Shown: in pieces, positions 10,649 through 22,400 of the stretch
Layout: each line of letters begins with the position of its first letter
Numbering within the stretch: the stretch's first letter is position 1
Origin: Lytechinus variegatus
Lineage: Eukaryota; Echinodermata; Echinoidea; Temnopleuroida; Toxopneustidae
Assembly (NCBI RefSeq): GCF_018143015.1
Contig: NC_054751.1
Location: forward strand, 24,132,425-24,196,424
Direction of reading: 5' to 3'
DNA: 64,000 bases
Notes under the pieces: model-generated
What the model saw: only the letters and a program-made list of their open reading frames with translations
Told to the model about the DNA's origin: nothing
Databases searched by the model: none
Program-made: the position numbers and the translations under genes

Positions 10649-13583
10649 TGGGGGAGGGGTCAATTTATTTCTGAAGTCATGACCTCTCCTGATAAGGGAA
10701 CACGTGCCTTCTTCTATGTTTCCCCAAAAGTTTCATTGGCTATCCGAAGGTCCAATCAGCTCAAGTGAGCTGGGTTGTGTGTTTTCTTATTGTTTTGTGC
10801 ACGCAGACAATGGCCGGCCGGCCAGCTGTGTATAGCTAGCTCATCTTTCGGCGCGCCTTCGGACTAGACTGCATACATGCACTGGACGTCGCTGGTAAAG
10901 CTAAGGTATTGAATACTTTTTGAGATCAGAGAAAAGTTTGCCTCGCTCAGAAAAAAAGGTGCAGACTTTCAAAAGGGGCACATTATATGTCAGAAAAAGG
11001 GCACATTTATGAGAAAAGGCCGTAATTTTTAGCAAAAAGAAGAAGGGCATGACGGCCAGTAATGGGGGCATCGACGGCCATGGCCGTCGATTATTTCGAG
11101 GCCTGCAACTGGGTATACAACTCACATTTTAATAGTTCATTAAAATGCAACCTTTTATACCAAAAATACAAATTTTCATACAGTTGCAATCTATTTTTCA
11201 TTAGTACAGTAGAGGCGCATGGCCAATGTTGGAGACTGTCTCCAAGGTGGGAGACTATCTCCAATATCAAAGACTTATAAATGCAAAGAATTAAGGTATC
11301 CAATTTCAGAGACAGTCTCCAGTTTTGGAGATCAATTTCCTTTGTTTACATTTGCTGCAAAAGAATTACCTTGGCGGCAAATAAAAATGTGATAAGCAGA
11401 TTCCTCATGAAAAATTACCCTTTCCACCATCTACTTTTGTTTTGATAAGGATTTTTGTTGTCAATCACACACAAAACAAATGGGCTTCTGAACTTAGTGA
11501 GACAAAATTTTGGATGGTAAAAATCATGATTTTGTTGGTGTTGTTTCTTTTGTCCTTTTGCAAAGCAAATCTCCAATGTGGGGGATTGTCTCCATATTGG
11601 AGAGTCTCCCATATGGGCCGTGCGCCTCTACTGTAGTAAGGTGCTGATCATTATCTTTTATTCACCTGAGCACTCAAAAAGTTGATTTAACATATTTTTG
11701 TGTAAGCCCTTTATTGGTGGAAAATAAAAGTTCAAGATTGTCATTTTTCAATTTCTATTTTTAATTCAGAAAAAATAATTGAAAGAATTCAATTTACTTA
11801 AGTCGTTAAGAACCAAAAAAGAGAGAAGAAAAGTTCTGTCTCATTCGATCTCCTGTCAAAATTGAAAACAAAATGGCCCATCGATACTGAGAACAAACTG
11901 CGACATTGAGGTCTTACTTTTCCTTTTTTTGGAGGGTCCAGTTTGTGCCACGATGTCAGGATTCTGTGTCCCGAAAGACCTTCATCCACATTATCGAAGT
12001 GCAAAATTTATTTTTCCCCTTTTTATCTAAAGTGCTATTGCGACCCCATTCTACCCCATTTTGGAGAGTATATGTCTGCCATATTTTACACAGACGAGTC
12101 CTGGGCTGCGGCCTGTTTCGTGGGCCCGAGCTCACTGGGTTAAATATATCATAAACCTAGCCTTTTTCGAACATTTTAAATTTTTATCAAATTTCTTGTC
12201 ATACACAGAATTAGGCTCGCTATCATGCAGCCACCATTGGGGGTTAAAATGCAAAATCCCCCGATGGGGCTCATCGATTTTTGTCTTATTTCAAAAATAT
12301 ATAAAAAGAACTGTACCAAAATAATGATTATTATTCCGTTTTGGCCTGAAATGCACTAAAACAGGGAAAAATAAACTTATAAAGGGGAAAAACAGTTACT
12401 TACTTTGGCTGTTGTGCAACTTCACTTCCTAGTTTTATCTGACCTTAATACATAAATGTTAAACATATCAATTATTGCCATTGAGTCCCTGTACAGATCG
12501 AGCTAGAACTTCGGTCTCTGTATTTGGTGAGTGGAACAGAGACTCAGTGGAACCAATATGAATATCACACAGAAACCGAACCATTAAAGTTTTGCCTTTA
12601 CTTTAGTTTAGTCGCAATTCTCTAGGCTAATATTAGACCAAAAGCTTCGGTCTCTGTTATCATGGTTATGTTGCTTGTTGGTTGTTCAGCTGAACTCCGT
12701 TGGCTTCACTCACCAAATACAGAGACCGAAGTTCTAGCGCTATCTGTACAGGGGACTCAATGGCCATGTGTTTATGTAGTTAAGATCGGACAAAACGGGG
12801 AAGTGAATTTGCGTGACAGCCGAGGTAAGTCACTGTTTTTGTTCCTTTTAACTTGATTTTTCTCAGTTTTTTGGCAATTAATGCCAAGAGGGAATATTAA
12901 TTTGCATTTTGGTTGCAATAACTATCAATTTTTTTATTCATTAAAGACAAAAATTGAAGAGCCCCGACGGGGGGATTTTGCATTGCAAGTCCCCTAATGG
13001 TGGCTGCACGATAGCGAGCCGTCTGTGTACGAGGAGAAATAAAAAAAAATTAAAAAAAAACTCCTCGAAACAGACGGCTGCCAGCTGTCTAGCCTCTAGG
13101 CTAATTTACACCAAACAAGTTTTGGTCTATGTTCATCATATTCATTGAATGAGTGCATTTGCCATTGAAAACTGCATGCGCGGTGAGTGGTGCATAGCTT
13201 AGCTTTCGGACCCCCTTCCATACATGATGAAGTGCACCTAAACAAATTACATTATGCAATATGCATTGCCTATTGCCGCGCCAGTGACGTAACTTCACCC
13301 GGCCGGCCACGGGGATGCCTATATCCGTGTCGCGCGGTGTGGGCTCTCGCCCATCGGTGGCATGCATGGGGAGACGCAGAGCTCAGACTCGACTGCGCGT
13401 GGATCTAATTGAATTTCTTCCCCCTAAAAAGCAAAAAAATATTTCGTAGTAAATATAAATGTTATACTAATGACAATATTATGTATGTTACCTTGTGAAA
13501 CTAAACTGCCGCCAGGAAATGGCGTTAAGTGACGATAGTCGTAAATTTGCACAGCGAGATCGAAAGGCCATGGTGGCTGCCAT
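7955..13583 (-). CDS. GRPEL1: GrpE protein homolog 1, mitochondrial (complete, four exons)
   Basis: Nucleotide-exchange factor for mitochondrial Hsp70 (mortalin) in the matrix; it drives ADP release during TIM23 import and folding. Coding exons on the minus strand: 13583-13492, 9926-9791, 9275-9036, 8152-7955, joined with consistent phases (2, 0, 0) at GT-AG sites. The product is 221 residues; the human protein is 217. Exon 1 starts at ATGGCAGCC and encodes a typical presequence (MAATMAFRSR..., Arg/Ser-rich, no acidic residue) ending ..WRQFSFTR. Residues about 40-80 form the long helix (KLSELEQKLTEEKEKL). The GrpE core includes FCKDLLEVADIL, HLKNLYEGLIMTE and NPVNDEKFDPNVHEALFEIP, ending GKEPGTVAVVEKIGYRLHER and TLRPALVGVTKAS. 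A longer reading frame over exon 1 in another register does not join exon 2 and is rejected. Intron 1 (3.6 kb) is packed with nested transposons. Confidence 0.97.
8348..8612 (+). mobile_element. tRNA-derived SINE in GRPEL1 intron 3
   Basis: A polymerase III A box (TGGCCCAGTGGAATA) and B box (GGTTCAAATCC, 8396-8406) lie at normal spacing, followed by a non-tRNA body and a TTATTATTA-type tail. It is antisense to GRPEL1. The tRNA arms are degenerate, so it is a SINE and not a tRNA gene. Confidence 0.65.
9927..11090. other. Left part of GRPEL1 intron 1, no gene
   Basis: Noncoding. It contains a CT/CA microsatellite at about 10595-10646 and a GGCCGGCC-rich patch near 10815. Nothing else recognised. 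Confidence 0.5.
10595..10646. repeat. CT then CA dinucleotide microsatellite
   Basis: Simple repeat in GRPEL1 intron 1. Confidence 0.9.
11207..11633. mobile_element. 427-bp TIR element with TAGTA target duplication
   Basis: Inverted ends CAGTAGAGGCGCATGGCC and GGCCGTGCGCCTCTACTG match at 17 of 18 positions and are flanked by TAGTA on both sides (11202-11206 and 11634-11638). Comparison with the uninterrupted relative at 20.7 kb (CATTAGTAACTTGG) supports a 5-bp duplication, although a TA duplication of a Tc1/mariner-like element cannot be excluded. Inside are palindromic GGAGACTGTCTCC words. No reading frame for a transposase. Confidence 0.65.
12090..13095. mobile_element. Foldback element (long palindrome), ~1 kb
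   Basis: The two halves are reverse complements along almost their full length around a centre near 12620. Examples: TAGAACTTCGGTCTCTGTAT at 12503 versus its complement near 12715, and CTCGCTATCATGCAGCCACC near 12218 versus the complement near 13000. The right terminus reads CAGACGGCTGCCAGCTGTC; the same end occurs at about 21960, where a half copy lies in CFAP58 intron 1. No credible protein is encoded. Confidence 0.65.
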
Positions 13584-15597
13584 TTTGTTTTGTAACATGT
13601 GAGCAAACCTGCTGTGGCGCCGGAACTATAGCTTTATGTATTAATTGCATGCGGACTAATATCCTAAAATGATGTTTAAGTTATTCGCCCCACTGCACTG
13701 AATTTGCCGACTAGAATAACTTGCTTTGTTGCCAATTTAGATGAGAAAAACAACAAAGTAGTGTACATATTTCCGTAAAAGTACATCGGTCATGTCGGTA
13801 AAATACCGTAAAAAAATGGGACCATGTCAATCAGGCCTATCAGTATATCATAGTGGATGTAATGGCTGTGTAGCATGATGATAAGAATAATAATTCGAAA
13901 GCAGAGGCTGCGCAAATAAACGCGGAAAGAAGAGAAATAGAAGATAAAGAGGAAAATGGGAGATTTGGAGAGAAAAAAAAGGAATGAGAGAAAATAAAAC
14001 AAGAAAGGGAAGAAAATCGTAAGATCGAGTTGATAAATAGAATTAAGTCACTATTACTAGGATAAAGAACAACTACAGTAGATCATCCCTCTCATCAGGC
14101 TGTGCGAGGCGGACTGAAGCACGAAATGACCCGAAAGGTTTTTTTTATTTTCTAAATCATATTTCCCCAATTCTTTTTCTTTCACTTTTGTTGTTATTAG
14201 GTTTCCTCTATTTTTTTCTCTCCTCTCCAACTTCACCTAAAAGAGAAGGAGAAAATGCGAGCGAGCGTGAGCTTGAAAAGTTTCACATCAGTTTTCCTAT
14301 CTTGAAAAGTGCGTCCCTTAGAAAAGTCATTTTTTTTAAATCTCCAATTAAGGTCTTGTGCAATTTTTCAACTTCTCCCCGAATGTCGAAAAGTAAAAAC
14401 AAAGCAAAACAAACAAAACAGTCTTAGTGAAACTAATCAGTGTGCCCGCATGGCATAACTAGGAGAGATCGAGATAGAGAGGGAGAGGGGGCGATATAAT
14501 TAATGAAGTATATGTTGTTGTTGTTATTTTGAATAGGCAAACTAGTGAGTTTTGACTATTGTTGCCTTATAAATATGCTTTTCTTTTTTTTCAAAATATG
14601 ATAATTTCTTTGTTCAAATTATGTCAGTTTGAAAAGTAAAAGAAAGAAAGGAAAGAAAAGTTCTCAGGAAATTGTGCAAGACCACCTCTCCTGCCCTGTA
14701 TTAGTACGTTATCCTGACAAGCCCGCTCGAGGTGCATTTCGCGAGGGCGTCTCAGGAGTACAAAAAAAATTGTATTCCCTATGTCTCTCAAACGTGAGCA
14801 GGGGGCGCTCTATCCAATACCTCGTAGAACTTGATTTAAATTCCGAAGGTGCAAATTTATGTCAAATCGATCGGAACCATATCAACATTATCATTTTTTT
14901 TAAAGCGAAAACATTTATAGTAGAGTAAATACTGACATTCAAGGGCCATGTGATAAAGTGAAAGTGACAATAAAGGTGCACACATAGATTAATTCGGTGA
15001 AAACATCATAAAAATTACCCCCGAAAAATATGAATAATTATATACACTTTGCTCAGCAAGGTATTATGGTCACGAAAATAATAATTTGCTAAAGTTTAGT
15101 TCTCTTTAGTCTTGACTACACCCTGTTATGATGGTTGCCATCCTGGCAGCCAATTTGAAATCTATGAGTCCTTTTGAAATATCTGATTAGAGCACTTTGT
15201 GTCTTAAGTGTGAGATTCTCCACTTTACGTTCCGCATCAGGGATATTGATAGATTTTAGAGAAGCTATATATAAAGGCGCCACTGCATGTATTTTGCAGC
15301 CCCACCCCCCCCCCGGCTCAAGTTCGGAGTGATATAATAGTCTCCAAACTATTACAGCACCGTAGAGCTATACCCATAACATGCATAAGACAATGTATCC
15401 CAGCATTTACCCCCCCCCCCCTCAAAAAATGCCCTCATCAAGATTTTAAAGACTATACTCCCACCGTAGTTTTTTTTAAGCATTTGATTCAGATGCCGGC
15501 TGGGGGGGGGGTGTCGCTCATATTTCCTGAACATAGGCCTAATATTTTGCTCTTTTTTGCAATTTATGCGCCCACTTGAATTGTCGCCTGAAGAGTA

Positions 15598-16756
15598 GGG
15601 AAAGGCGGGGTAAGTTGTGACACTTTGCTTTTTGCATGTTAGAATTGATGTGATTAATAATCTTGTAGAAATATGTCCCTTGCCTTGAAATTTAATTCTT
15701 CGGAAATATCTTTCACCTATATATAACTTTCCACCCCACACTGAAAGTCATTGTCATCTTTGAAAAAAAGAGATGTCAAATGACTCAACTTGCCCCATCT
15801 GTGGGGTATATAAGTTAAGCCACAAGACTATGTACAAAATGTATTCGGGAAGAACCTATAAATATTAACATCCTCAAAGAGGAAATAAACAGTCATGTAA
15901 ATTTGCTCTTGTCTGCCTGCATATCGATGGCTTTTTAAGGTTTTTTTTATATATACTTACAATACGGAATTACCATGGCTCAACTTGCCCCATTTTGGCT
16001 GGCTCAACTTACCCCAGTCCTAACTTAATGCGATGATTTAATATCCACACATTTCTTATGCATCCATCATGTAAAAAACTGTGACAACACTCCTTTCATA
16101 AACATATCCTCCAATTAGCCGCCTAAGAGTAATGCGGATAATTCAATAAAAATTGCGTTCACAAACTCCGAAATAAGCCGCATCATAGAGCACCCGTCCT
16201 GAAAAAGGCGGATAATCGTCATGACAACTGGACACGCCCCCTCCGATGCGGTTGTGTTGGAAAAGGGTGATCTTGTGACCGCACCATGGCAATTATCCGC
16301 ATTATTTGGAAATGCGTTCATAAACTCAAAATCTTGTCCCGATGCTGCTATTATGCGGATAATAGCAGCATCAAAATAATGCGGATAACTCTGGTCCTCC
16401 AATATTTTACGACCAAATTATGCTGCTATTAGCCGCATAATTGGGTTTATGAAAGGGGTAGAATGAAGATCCATACCTGGACTAACAATGTTGTTCTTAT
16501 GTCTTTATTGTATTTAAAGCCGTGTGCGTGTAAAAAGCACTTATCTATTTCGCACCCTTTTTTACTTTTTTTTGCTGAAATTTCTATTTTACCCTCTAAA
16601 AAAGTACTTTTTCTTTCAAAGTTGAAAACAATGTGGTGGGGTTAGGGGTTATGCAATGGGTCATCAATACATGCACCACCACACCTGACTCATTCATTAT
16701 TAGCCTGGGGGTGGTGGCTCAACTTGCCCCTATGTTCAACTTACCCCGCCTTCCCC
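15598..16756. mobile_element. TIR element 'GGGGAAGGCGGGGTAAGTTG', copy 1, with nested MITE
   Basis: The left end GGGAAAGGCGGGGTAAGTTG and right end CAACTTACCCCGCCTTCCCC are inverted copies, flanked by TA on both sides, as expected of Tc1/mariner-type insertion. The interior repeats words such as GGCTCAACTTGCCCC. A second copy starts at 63483 and runs off the window. The first copy is interrupted by another element at 16092-16456. Confidence 0.65.
16092..16456. mobile_element. MITE nested in the 15598-16756 element
   Basis: The ends CCTTTCATAAAC and GTTTATGAAAGG are perfect inverted repeats. The interior has many ATGCGGATAAT/ATTATCCGCAT and TAGCCGC words in both orientations. It lies inside the other element, so it inserted later. 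Confidence 0.6.
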
Positions 16757-17247
16757 TATACACACAATTCTTTTAAATAACCCTGATGCTGTAAACACCG
16801 AACCCCGATCATTAATGATAACGATATATTTTCGAGGAGATAAAAAAAAATATGAGGAGAATCTGAGCGACATAATAGGCGTTGCAATAATTGCCCTTTA
16901 AACCTTGGAGTGGGAGAGGGGGAGTCTTACATAGGATTTTCTCTGCTTTCCTCATTTTTTTTTCTTTTGAGTGTTAATACGTTGTACCCACTAGATAAAA
17001 AAAACCTTTTGCTTAATTCATTATGTTACTCGAATTATGCAAATTATATGTTTTTTAATTGGACTTGGAGCCTCGCATCTCGTATTATGAAAAAAAAGAA
17101 AGATGCAAACGACCAAGACCATGCTGAAATGTTCAAATTCAATAGATATTTAGTATATCTATGATAAATTCAATAAGTTCCCAAGGTATGATGGTTGTTA
17201 TGCCTATATAACACATTTCCAATGCAAAATATACGCCTTTTTAAAGA

Positions 17248-17832
17248 TGAAGTCTGCCCCAGAAAAATGTTGATCCCCATAAAATAGAGAAAAATCAAAC
17301 AAGCATGTATGCATATACCACTGAATATGTCATCGAAATCGGATATAAAATAAAATTATGACATTTTAATGGTTATAGGCACAACTCAGTGATATTATGC
17401 ACTAAATAAGAGAGTCGATGATTTCCCTTACTCACTATTCATTTTGTTTTGTTATTCTTGAATTGTACTTTTCAATTGTTACAGATTGATAATAATGACC
17501 ATCTTGACTGAACTATATACAAATAATAATAGTTCCACGTTATGTTCAGGAAGGAATAAAACTATGTTTTACATGAAAATGGGGAAAAAAGGGGAAAATA
17601 TATAATATTGCATTTAATGAAATGTACAAAGAAAGAGTGAGTGAGTGGTGTCCCCAGTCCCCTAATTTGCATATCGACCAGGATGTGCAGATAACTGTTG
17701 GTGAAATCAAGCGAAAATTCAAAATGTCTTAGCTTTTTTTTACATCCAATTTTGATGAAATTTTCAGTGTTATGCTTGTTGGATATTTTCATTTTTACTC
17801 AAAACTGTTTGTTTGGGTGGACCTGTCCTTTA
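17248..17832. mobile_element. TIR element 'TTAAAGGACAGGTCCACCC', copy 1
   Basis: The right end GGGTGGACCTGTCCTTTAA and left end TTTTTAAAGATGAAGTCTGC are imperfect inverted copies. The last 200 bp resemble the CFAP58 intron 16 element at about 34216-34645, sharing TTTGCATATC and GATGAAATTTTCAGTGT. Confidence 0.5.
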
Positions 17833-17984
17833 ATGTTATTCAGGGACTCGTTTCGTAAAGAGTTACAACCATAACTTTGACTTTAACTATAAAATTATTG
17901 GGATTGGATGATGAGACCTGATGTTTCCAATTAATTTTGTGGTGTATTTTTTTTTACCTAATTGCTAAGAAAGCATGAATGCTT

Positions 17985-18160
17985 GCAAGCAAGCAACCAG
18001 AGGAGCGACGGCTGAAGGTCCTCTGATAGGGACCTGATAATCACATACTAAAGGATTGCCCTTAGGCCCCTATTACCCATAGCGCACCAAGCGGAATCGA
18101 ACCCGGGTCACTGGAATCCGAAATCCCCGCTCTATACCGGCTGAGCTATCGCACCTCCTC
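17985..18160 (-). mobile_element. tRNA-derived SINE, minus strand
   Basis: The reverse strand reads GGTGCGATAGCTCAGCCGGT (A box region) and later GGGTTCGATTCCGC (B box). The anticodon loop would read TCG, but the T stem is mispaired, so this is a SINE head or tRNA pseudogene. The body continues to about 17985 with a CTTGCTTGCAAGC motif. Confidence 0.6.
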
Positions 18161-19442
18161 TGTTCACCTCTTAATTTGTCTATTTCCAAAGGTCTCTTTA
18201 CTTGATTAATAATCGATTAGTTTAGAACATTACAAAATTTATGATATTTACGGAAAAAAATTGAAACTAGGCTTAAAACTTGTTTTCATTTATGTTATTT
18301 TAGAATAAATATTTTTTTTTTCATCTTCGATGCTGGGCCAAATAAGGCTATTTGCTCTTTTGTGTTGGCCCCTCGTTTTTTTTTTTTTTTGTTGTTGTGA
18401 CAATATTTTACTCTGTAAAAAGAGCTAAAATGTTTTAAGCACGTTAATTGTTAAGCCCGTCACTCTAACAACTAATGTTTAAACAACTGTTTAAACTTTT
18501 AAACAAGTTGTTTAAAAAGTTCAAATAACTCGAGATTCACAGGCTTAAACAACATGCTATTGTTTTAGATATTTTTTAATGTGTACTCCCAGGTTTTACT
18601 GATATGTGTTTCCATTATTTTTTTTATCGAGGATGTAAATAAATTGAATTGAATTGATGACAATTGCCATAATGACAAAAAAAAAAACCTATACCGGTAT
18701 TAGTCCTTTACAGGAGATCCGGCGGGTGCTGATGAGAATGTTTCGCCTATTACCCGATAGGCTATGCCTTACTGTATGACCGGGCCTTCCCGGTATAGTC
18801 CATAAAGATGTATACTAAATGGTAAATGAGTTCGATGCTCCGCGGTGGGGGTTGACATAGGATTGGCCTACATAAAAATAAACTGATAGATTCAAGATTG
18901 TAAATACATTGATGAAAATACTAATAAATGGTAAATACTTATATCATGGACCTGTGGGTCCGTGCTTATATGAATTCGTTAATTTTCATAGAGATATTCC
19001 GTACATCGTAAAAATTGGCAACTATATAGTAACCATTGGGAGTCGAAAATATGGTCGGCAGTTCATATCGTACTTTTTCTTAAATCATTTTTTATTTAAT
19101 AATTGCTTTTGTCTGAGTATTCTTTCGAATCTTAAAAGGTTAGACTTGATTTTTCGTTTGTAATGCTTATAAAATTGGCACTTTATCATCCGAATTACTG
19201 AATTATATAGGACTTTATTTTTAGGCGGAAATATATGAAATCAAGATAATGCGATGCGGCCTAGCTACGAATCAACATTTTGCACAGCAACGATCGAATG
19301 TGAGGACTATCATCAGCTGCTATTTTTCTGTTCACGATCAAGATCAGGACTTAAGAACAACAAGATTAACGAAAAATTTGTAATACAGTGTCAAATATAC
19401 TGATGATAACGGTGTAAATTTCAGATTGAACCATCATACATC

Positions 19443-22400
19443 ATGACAGACGTAAGTAAGAAAAGGAAAGGTTTCCTCAGGCTCAATGCGAACGAACAGA
19501 CTCTCTGCTCTTGGCGGGGAAGGAAGCGAGGATCCGCGTTCAGCCCCGGGGGCGGCCCGGGAAGATCGTGGACCAGTGAACGCTGTGAACTTGCAGGGAA
19601 TGAGGGATGGGGGTTGTGTGGTCTTTGGTTAGGGATAACCGTCCTTATTTTTTTACCTTGTAAACAAAAGTTTGAGCTTTTTTTTAAGGCTTAGACTAGA
19701 GTTAGAGACCAGGGGCGGTATTCTGAGGTCATTTTATCTTTAAAATATTTTACTTTATCTCTTAAAATGAAAGTGATATATTCTGAGATGACATTTTATC
19801 TCCGAGATAAAATTTACAATTTTATCTTGCGTATAAATTTGATCTTGCTTAAGTATAGATGATACGCAATAGAACAGTGCCTGCGTAGACATACCCATCG
19901 CGTATCTGGTTATTGCAACGCGGATGATGTGCTTTCACCCAAGTTACTTTGAAGAAAAAAAATCAAATAAACTTAAAAGAGGGTAGGGGCTATTTTATCT
20001 CCACGACGTTGATTTCACCAATATTTCTAGGTGAATTAACCCCAAATGTTGACATGAAAATGAAGAAAAATTAACTATTTATTGAGAATAACACCTTAAC
20101 GTTATTCCTGTACAATCAGAAAGCATTTCATAGGATATATCTTGACTAATATCGTCTTTGAAATGATGCTTTAAAAAAATGTGACAGAGACTTCGGAAAA
20201 AAGATGAGAGTATTGTCCTTTTTGTTAAAAAGAAATCTCTGGAAAGACGCGCAAGCGTATAGTGCAAGCGTATTTGAAGTCAATAAATTGACGCAATCTG
20301 TCCCCTTTGCCACACCTCCTGGCGGAATGGATTTCAGTTGGTTGAGTGACACGAGAGAGCCATAAAAGCGCGTTTCTAATTGGATATTGATTAAAAAGTA
20401 AGTGTGTCTTACAGAGATAAAATGAAGATAAAATTGTTCTCAGAATACCAATTCGGAGAGATTTTAAGGGTATTTTATCTCACTGATTTTAACAGAGATA
20501 AAATATTTTATTTTATCTGAGATAAAATGGATCTCAGAATACCACCCCAGGGTGTGTTTATGCTTCCACTGCGCACTTGTTCACTGCAACCATCCTGCCT
20601 GTGAGGAATCGACTACAGGTAGGACTATGGTATGCCAATGCTGTACATAACACACACTTTGAAAAATCATTAAAATATCACTTTTGTGACCAAAATTACT
20701 TATTTCCCTGCAGTTGCAATTTATTTTTCATTAGTAACTTGGGAATAATTTTTGTATTCACCAGAGCGCTCAAAAACTTGAATTTTGGGCATATTTTTGT
20801 GTATGCCCTCTATTGGTTGAAAGTAATATGGCAAGAAAATTTTCACTTTTCAATCTCTATTTTGAAATAAGAAAAAATAATTTAAAGAATTAAATTTACA
20901 TAAGTGCCAAGTTATATGATGAATAGCTGTAATGAAAACTGACAGTGTAAGAAAATCAAGCATTTGTCCCATACAGAAAGAGAAATTCAGCCAAACATTG
21001 CCACCATTATTTTGCCACACATGGGGATGTAACTGAGAACAAGGTTATATCATAACCTTGTTCATTGAATGAGTGCCACTGCGTAGACAGAATCAGCGTT
21101 TTCAAACGTTGACATTACAGAACAGTGACAGATCACAATGGTTCTGGAGAGTGGAGAGTGCTGTTTATGCTTAGTTTTTCAGATCTGCAGCTGGCTTTGC
21201 ATCATAATTTTCGTTGAGCAGGAAAGTGCGGTCAAATTGGGTGCGCCTGTTTCGAGGGTTTTTTTTTCCGAGTGTTTTTATGGTCGACTATTACCGGTAC
21301 CGGTAGGCACTTGTTCACTGCTACCAGTACCACCCTGCCTGTTGGGAATCTACAGGTACATTGTATGTAGGACTATTTGCCAACTTTGTACAGAGCACAC
21401 ACTTTTAAAAATCATTTAAATATCACTTTTGTGACCAAATTACTAATTTCCTACAGTTGCAATTAAGTTTTCATTAGTAACTTGAAAATAATTTTTGTAT
21501 TCACCAGAGCGCTCAAAAACTTGAACTTTGGGCATAATTTTGTCTACGCCCTCTATTGGTGGAAAGTAATATGGCAAGAAAATTTTCATTTTTTTATCTC
21601 TATTTTTAATTAAGAAAAAAATGATTTAAAGAATCAAATTTAAATAAGAGCCAGGTTGTATGAATAATAGGTGTAATGGGAACTGTCAGTGTAAAAAAAT
21701 CAAACATTTGCCCCAAAGAAAAAGAGAAAATAAGCCAAACATTGCCACCCTTATTTTGCCACACATGGAGATATAACTGAGAACAAGGTTATATCATAAG
21801 CCTTGTTCATTGAATGAGTGCCGGTAGGCCTACATGTATTTTAACTTCGAAAAATTTTCAATCATATTGCTTGGAGCTACTTGACATAGCAAGGCTTATA
21901 CCATGGTGCTAAAATATACATAAAGGAAATAATAAGACATTTAGATCTACATGTATTTTAGACAGCTGGCAGCCGTCTGTTTCGAGGAGTTTTTTAACAT
22001 TTTAATTTTTTTTTAAATTCTCCTCGTACACAGATGGCTCGCTAGCGTGCTGCCGCCATTAGGGGAGTTACAATGCAAAATCCTCCCAACGGGGCTCATC
22101 GATTTTTGTCTTTATTTCATAAAAATATATAAAAAGAACTGTACCAAAATAAAGATTATTCAGTTTTGGCCTGAAATGCACCAAAACGGGGAAGAGAGAG
22201 ATGAGAGGTAATTCCGTGGCGGTAAGTCTCTGTTAGAACCATGCGTTTGGCACAATTATTTCACTTTGCTGCAATTTTTCATTGTGATCTGATTTCCAAT
22301 AGTATGAATAGTCATACCACCAGAAAGAGCATCAAATTTACTATTTGGCACTTTATGGGACAAGTTTTTAGCATCAAGAATAAATATGTAACACCTCTCT

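Larger units (their letters stand above)
11091..13157. mobile_element. Nested transposon stack in GRPEL1 intron 1 (host copy)
   Basis: The outer sequence resembles the elements at 20572-21077 and 21305-21822: a shared CAGTTGCAAT..ATTTTTCATTAGTA block, TTTTTGTGTA.GCCCT.TATTGGTGGAAA, and the end TTCATTGAATGAGTGC. Two other elements interrupt it: a 427-bp TIR element (11207-11633) and a ~1-kb foldback (about 12090-13095). Boundaries of the host copy are approximate. Confidence 0.55.
13584..19442. other. Intergenic interval between divergent GRPEL1 and CFAP58
   Basis: Promoter-containing spacer for both genes. Immediately upstream of GRPEL1 (13584-13640) there is a short region of higher GC. No coding sequence recognised. 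It holds the two TIR elements at 15598-16756 and about 17248-17832, a SINE at about 17985-18160, and otherwise AT-rich sequence (for example 13650-15590 and 18160-19440) in which I see nothing definite. Confidence 0.55.

Noticed and set aside
13424-13606. 60-codon minus-strand frame over GRPEL1 exon 1
   Set aside because: It is out of register with exon 2 of GRPEL1. The ATG at 13583 in another frame gives a mitochondrial presequence and joins in phase.
18060-18158. Functional tRNA gene with TCG anticodon on the minus strand
   Set aside because: The T stem does not pair well and a SINE-like body follows the tRNA part.
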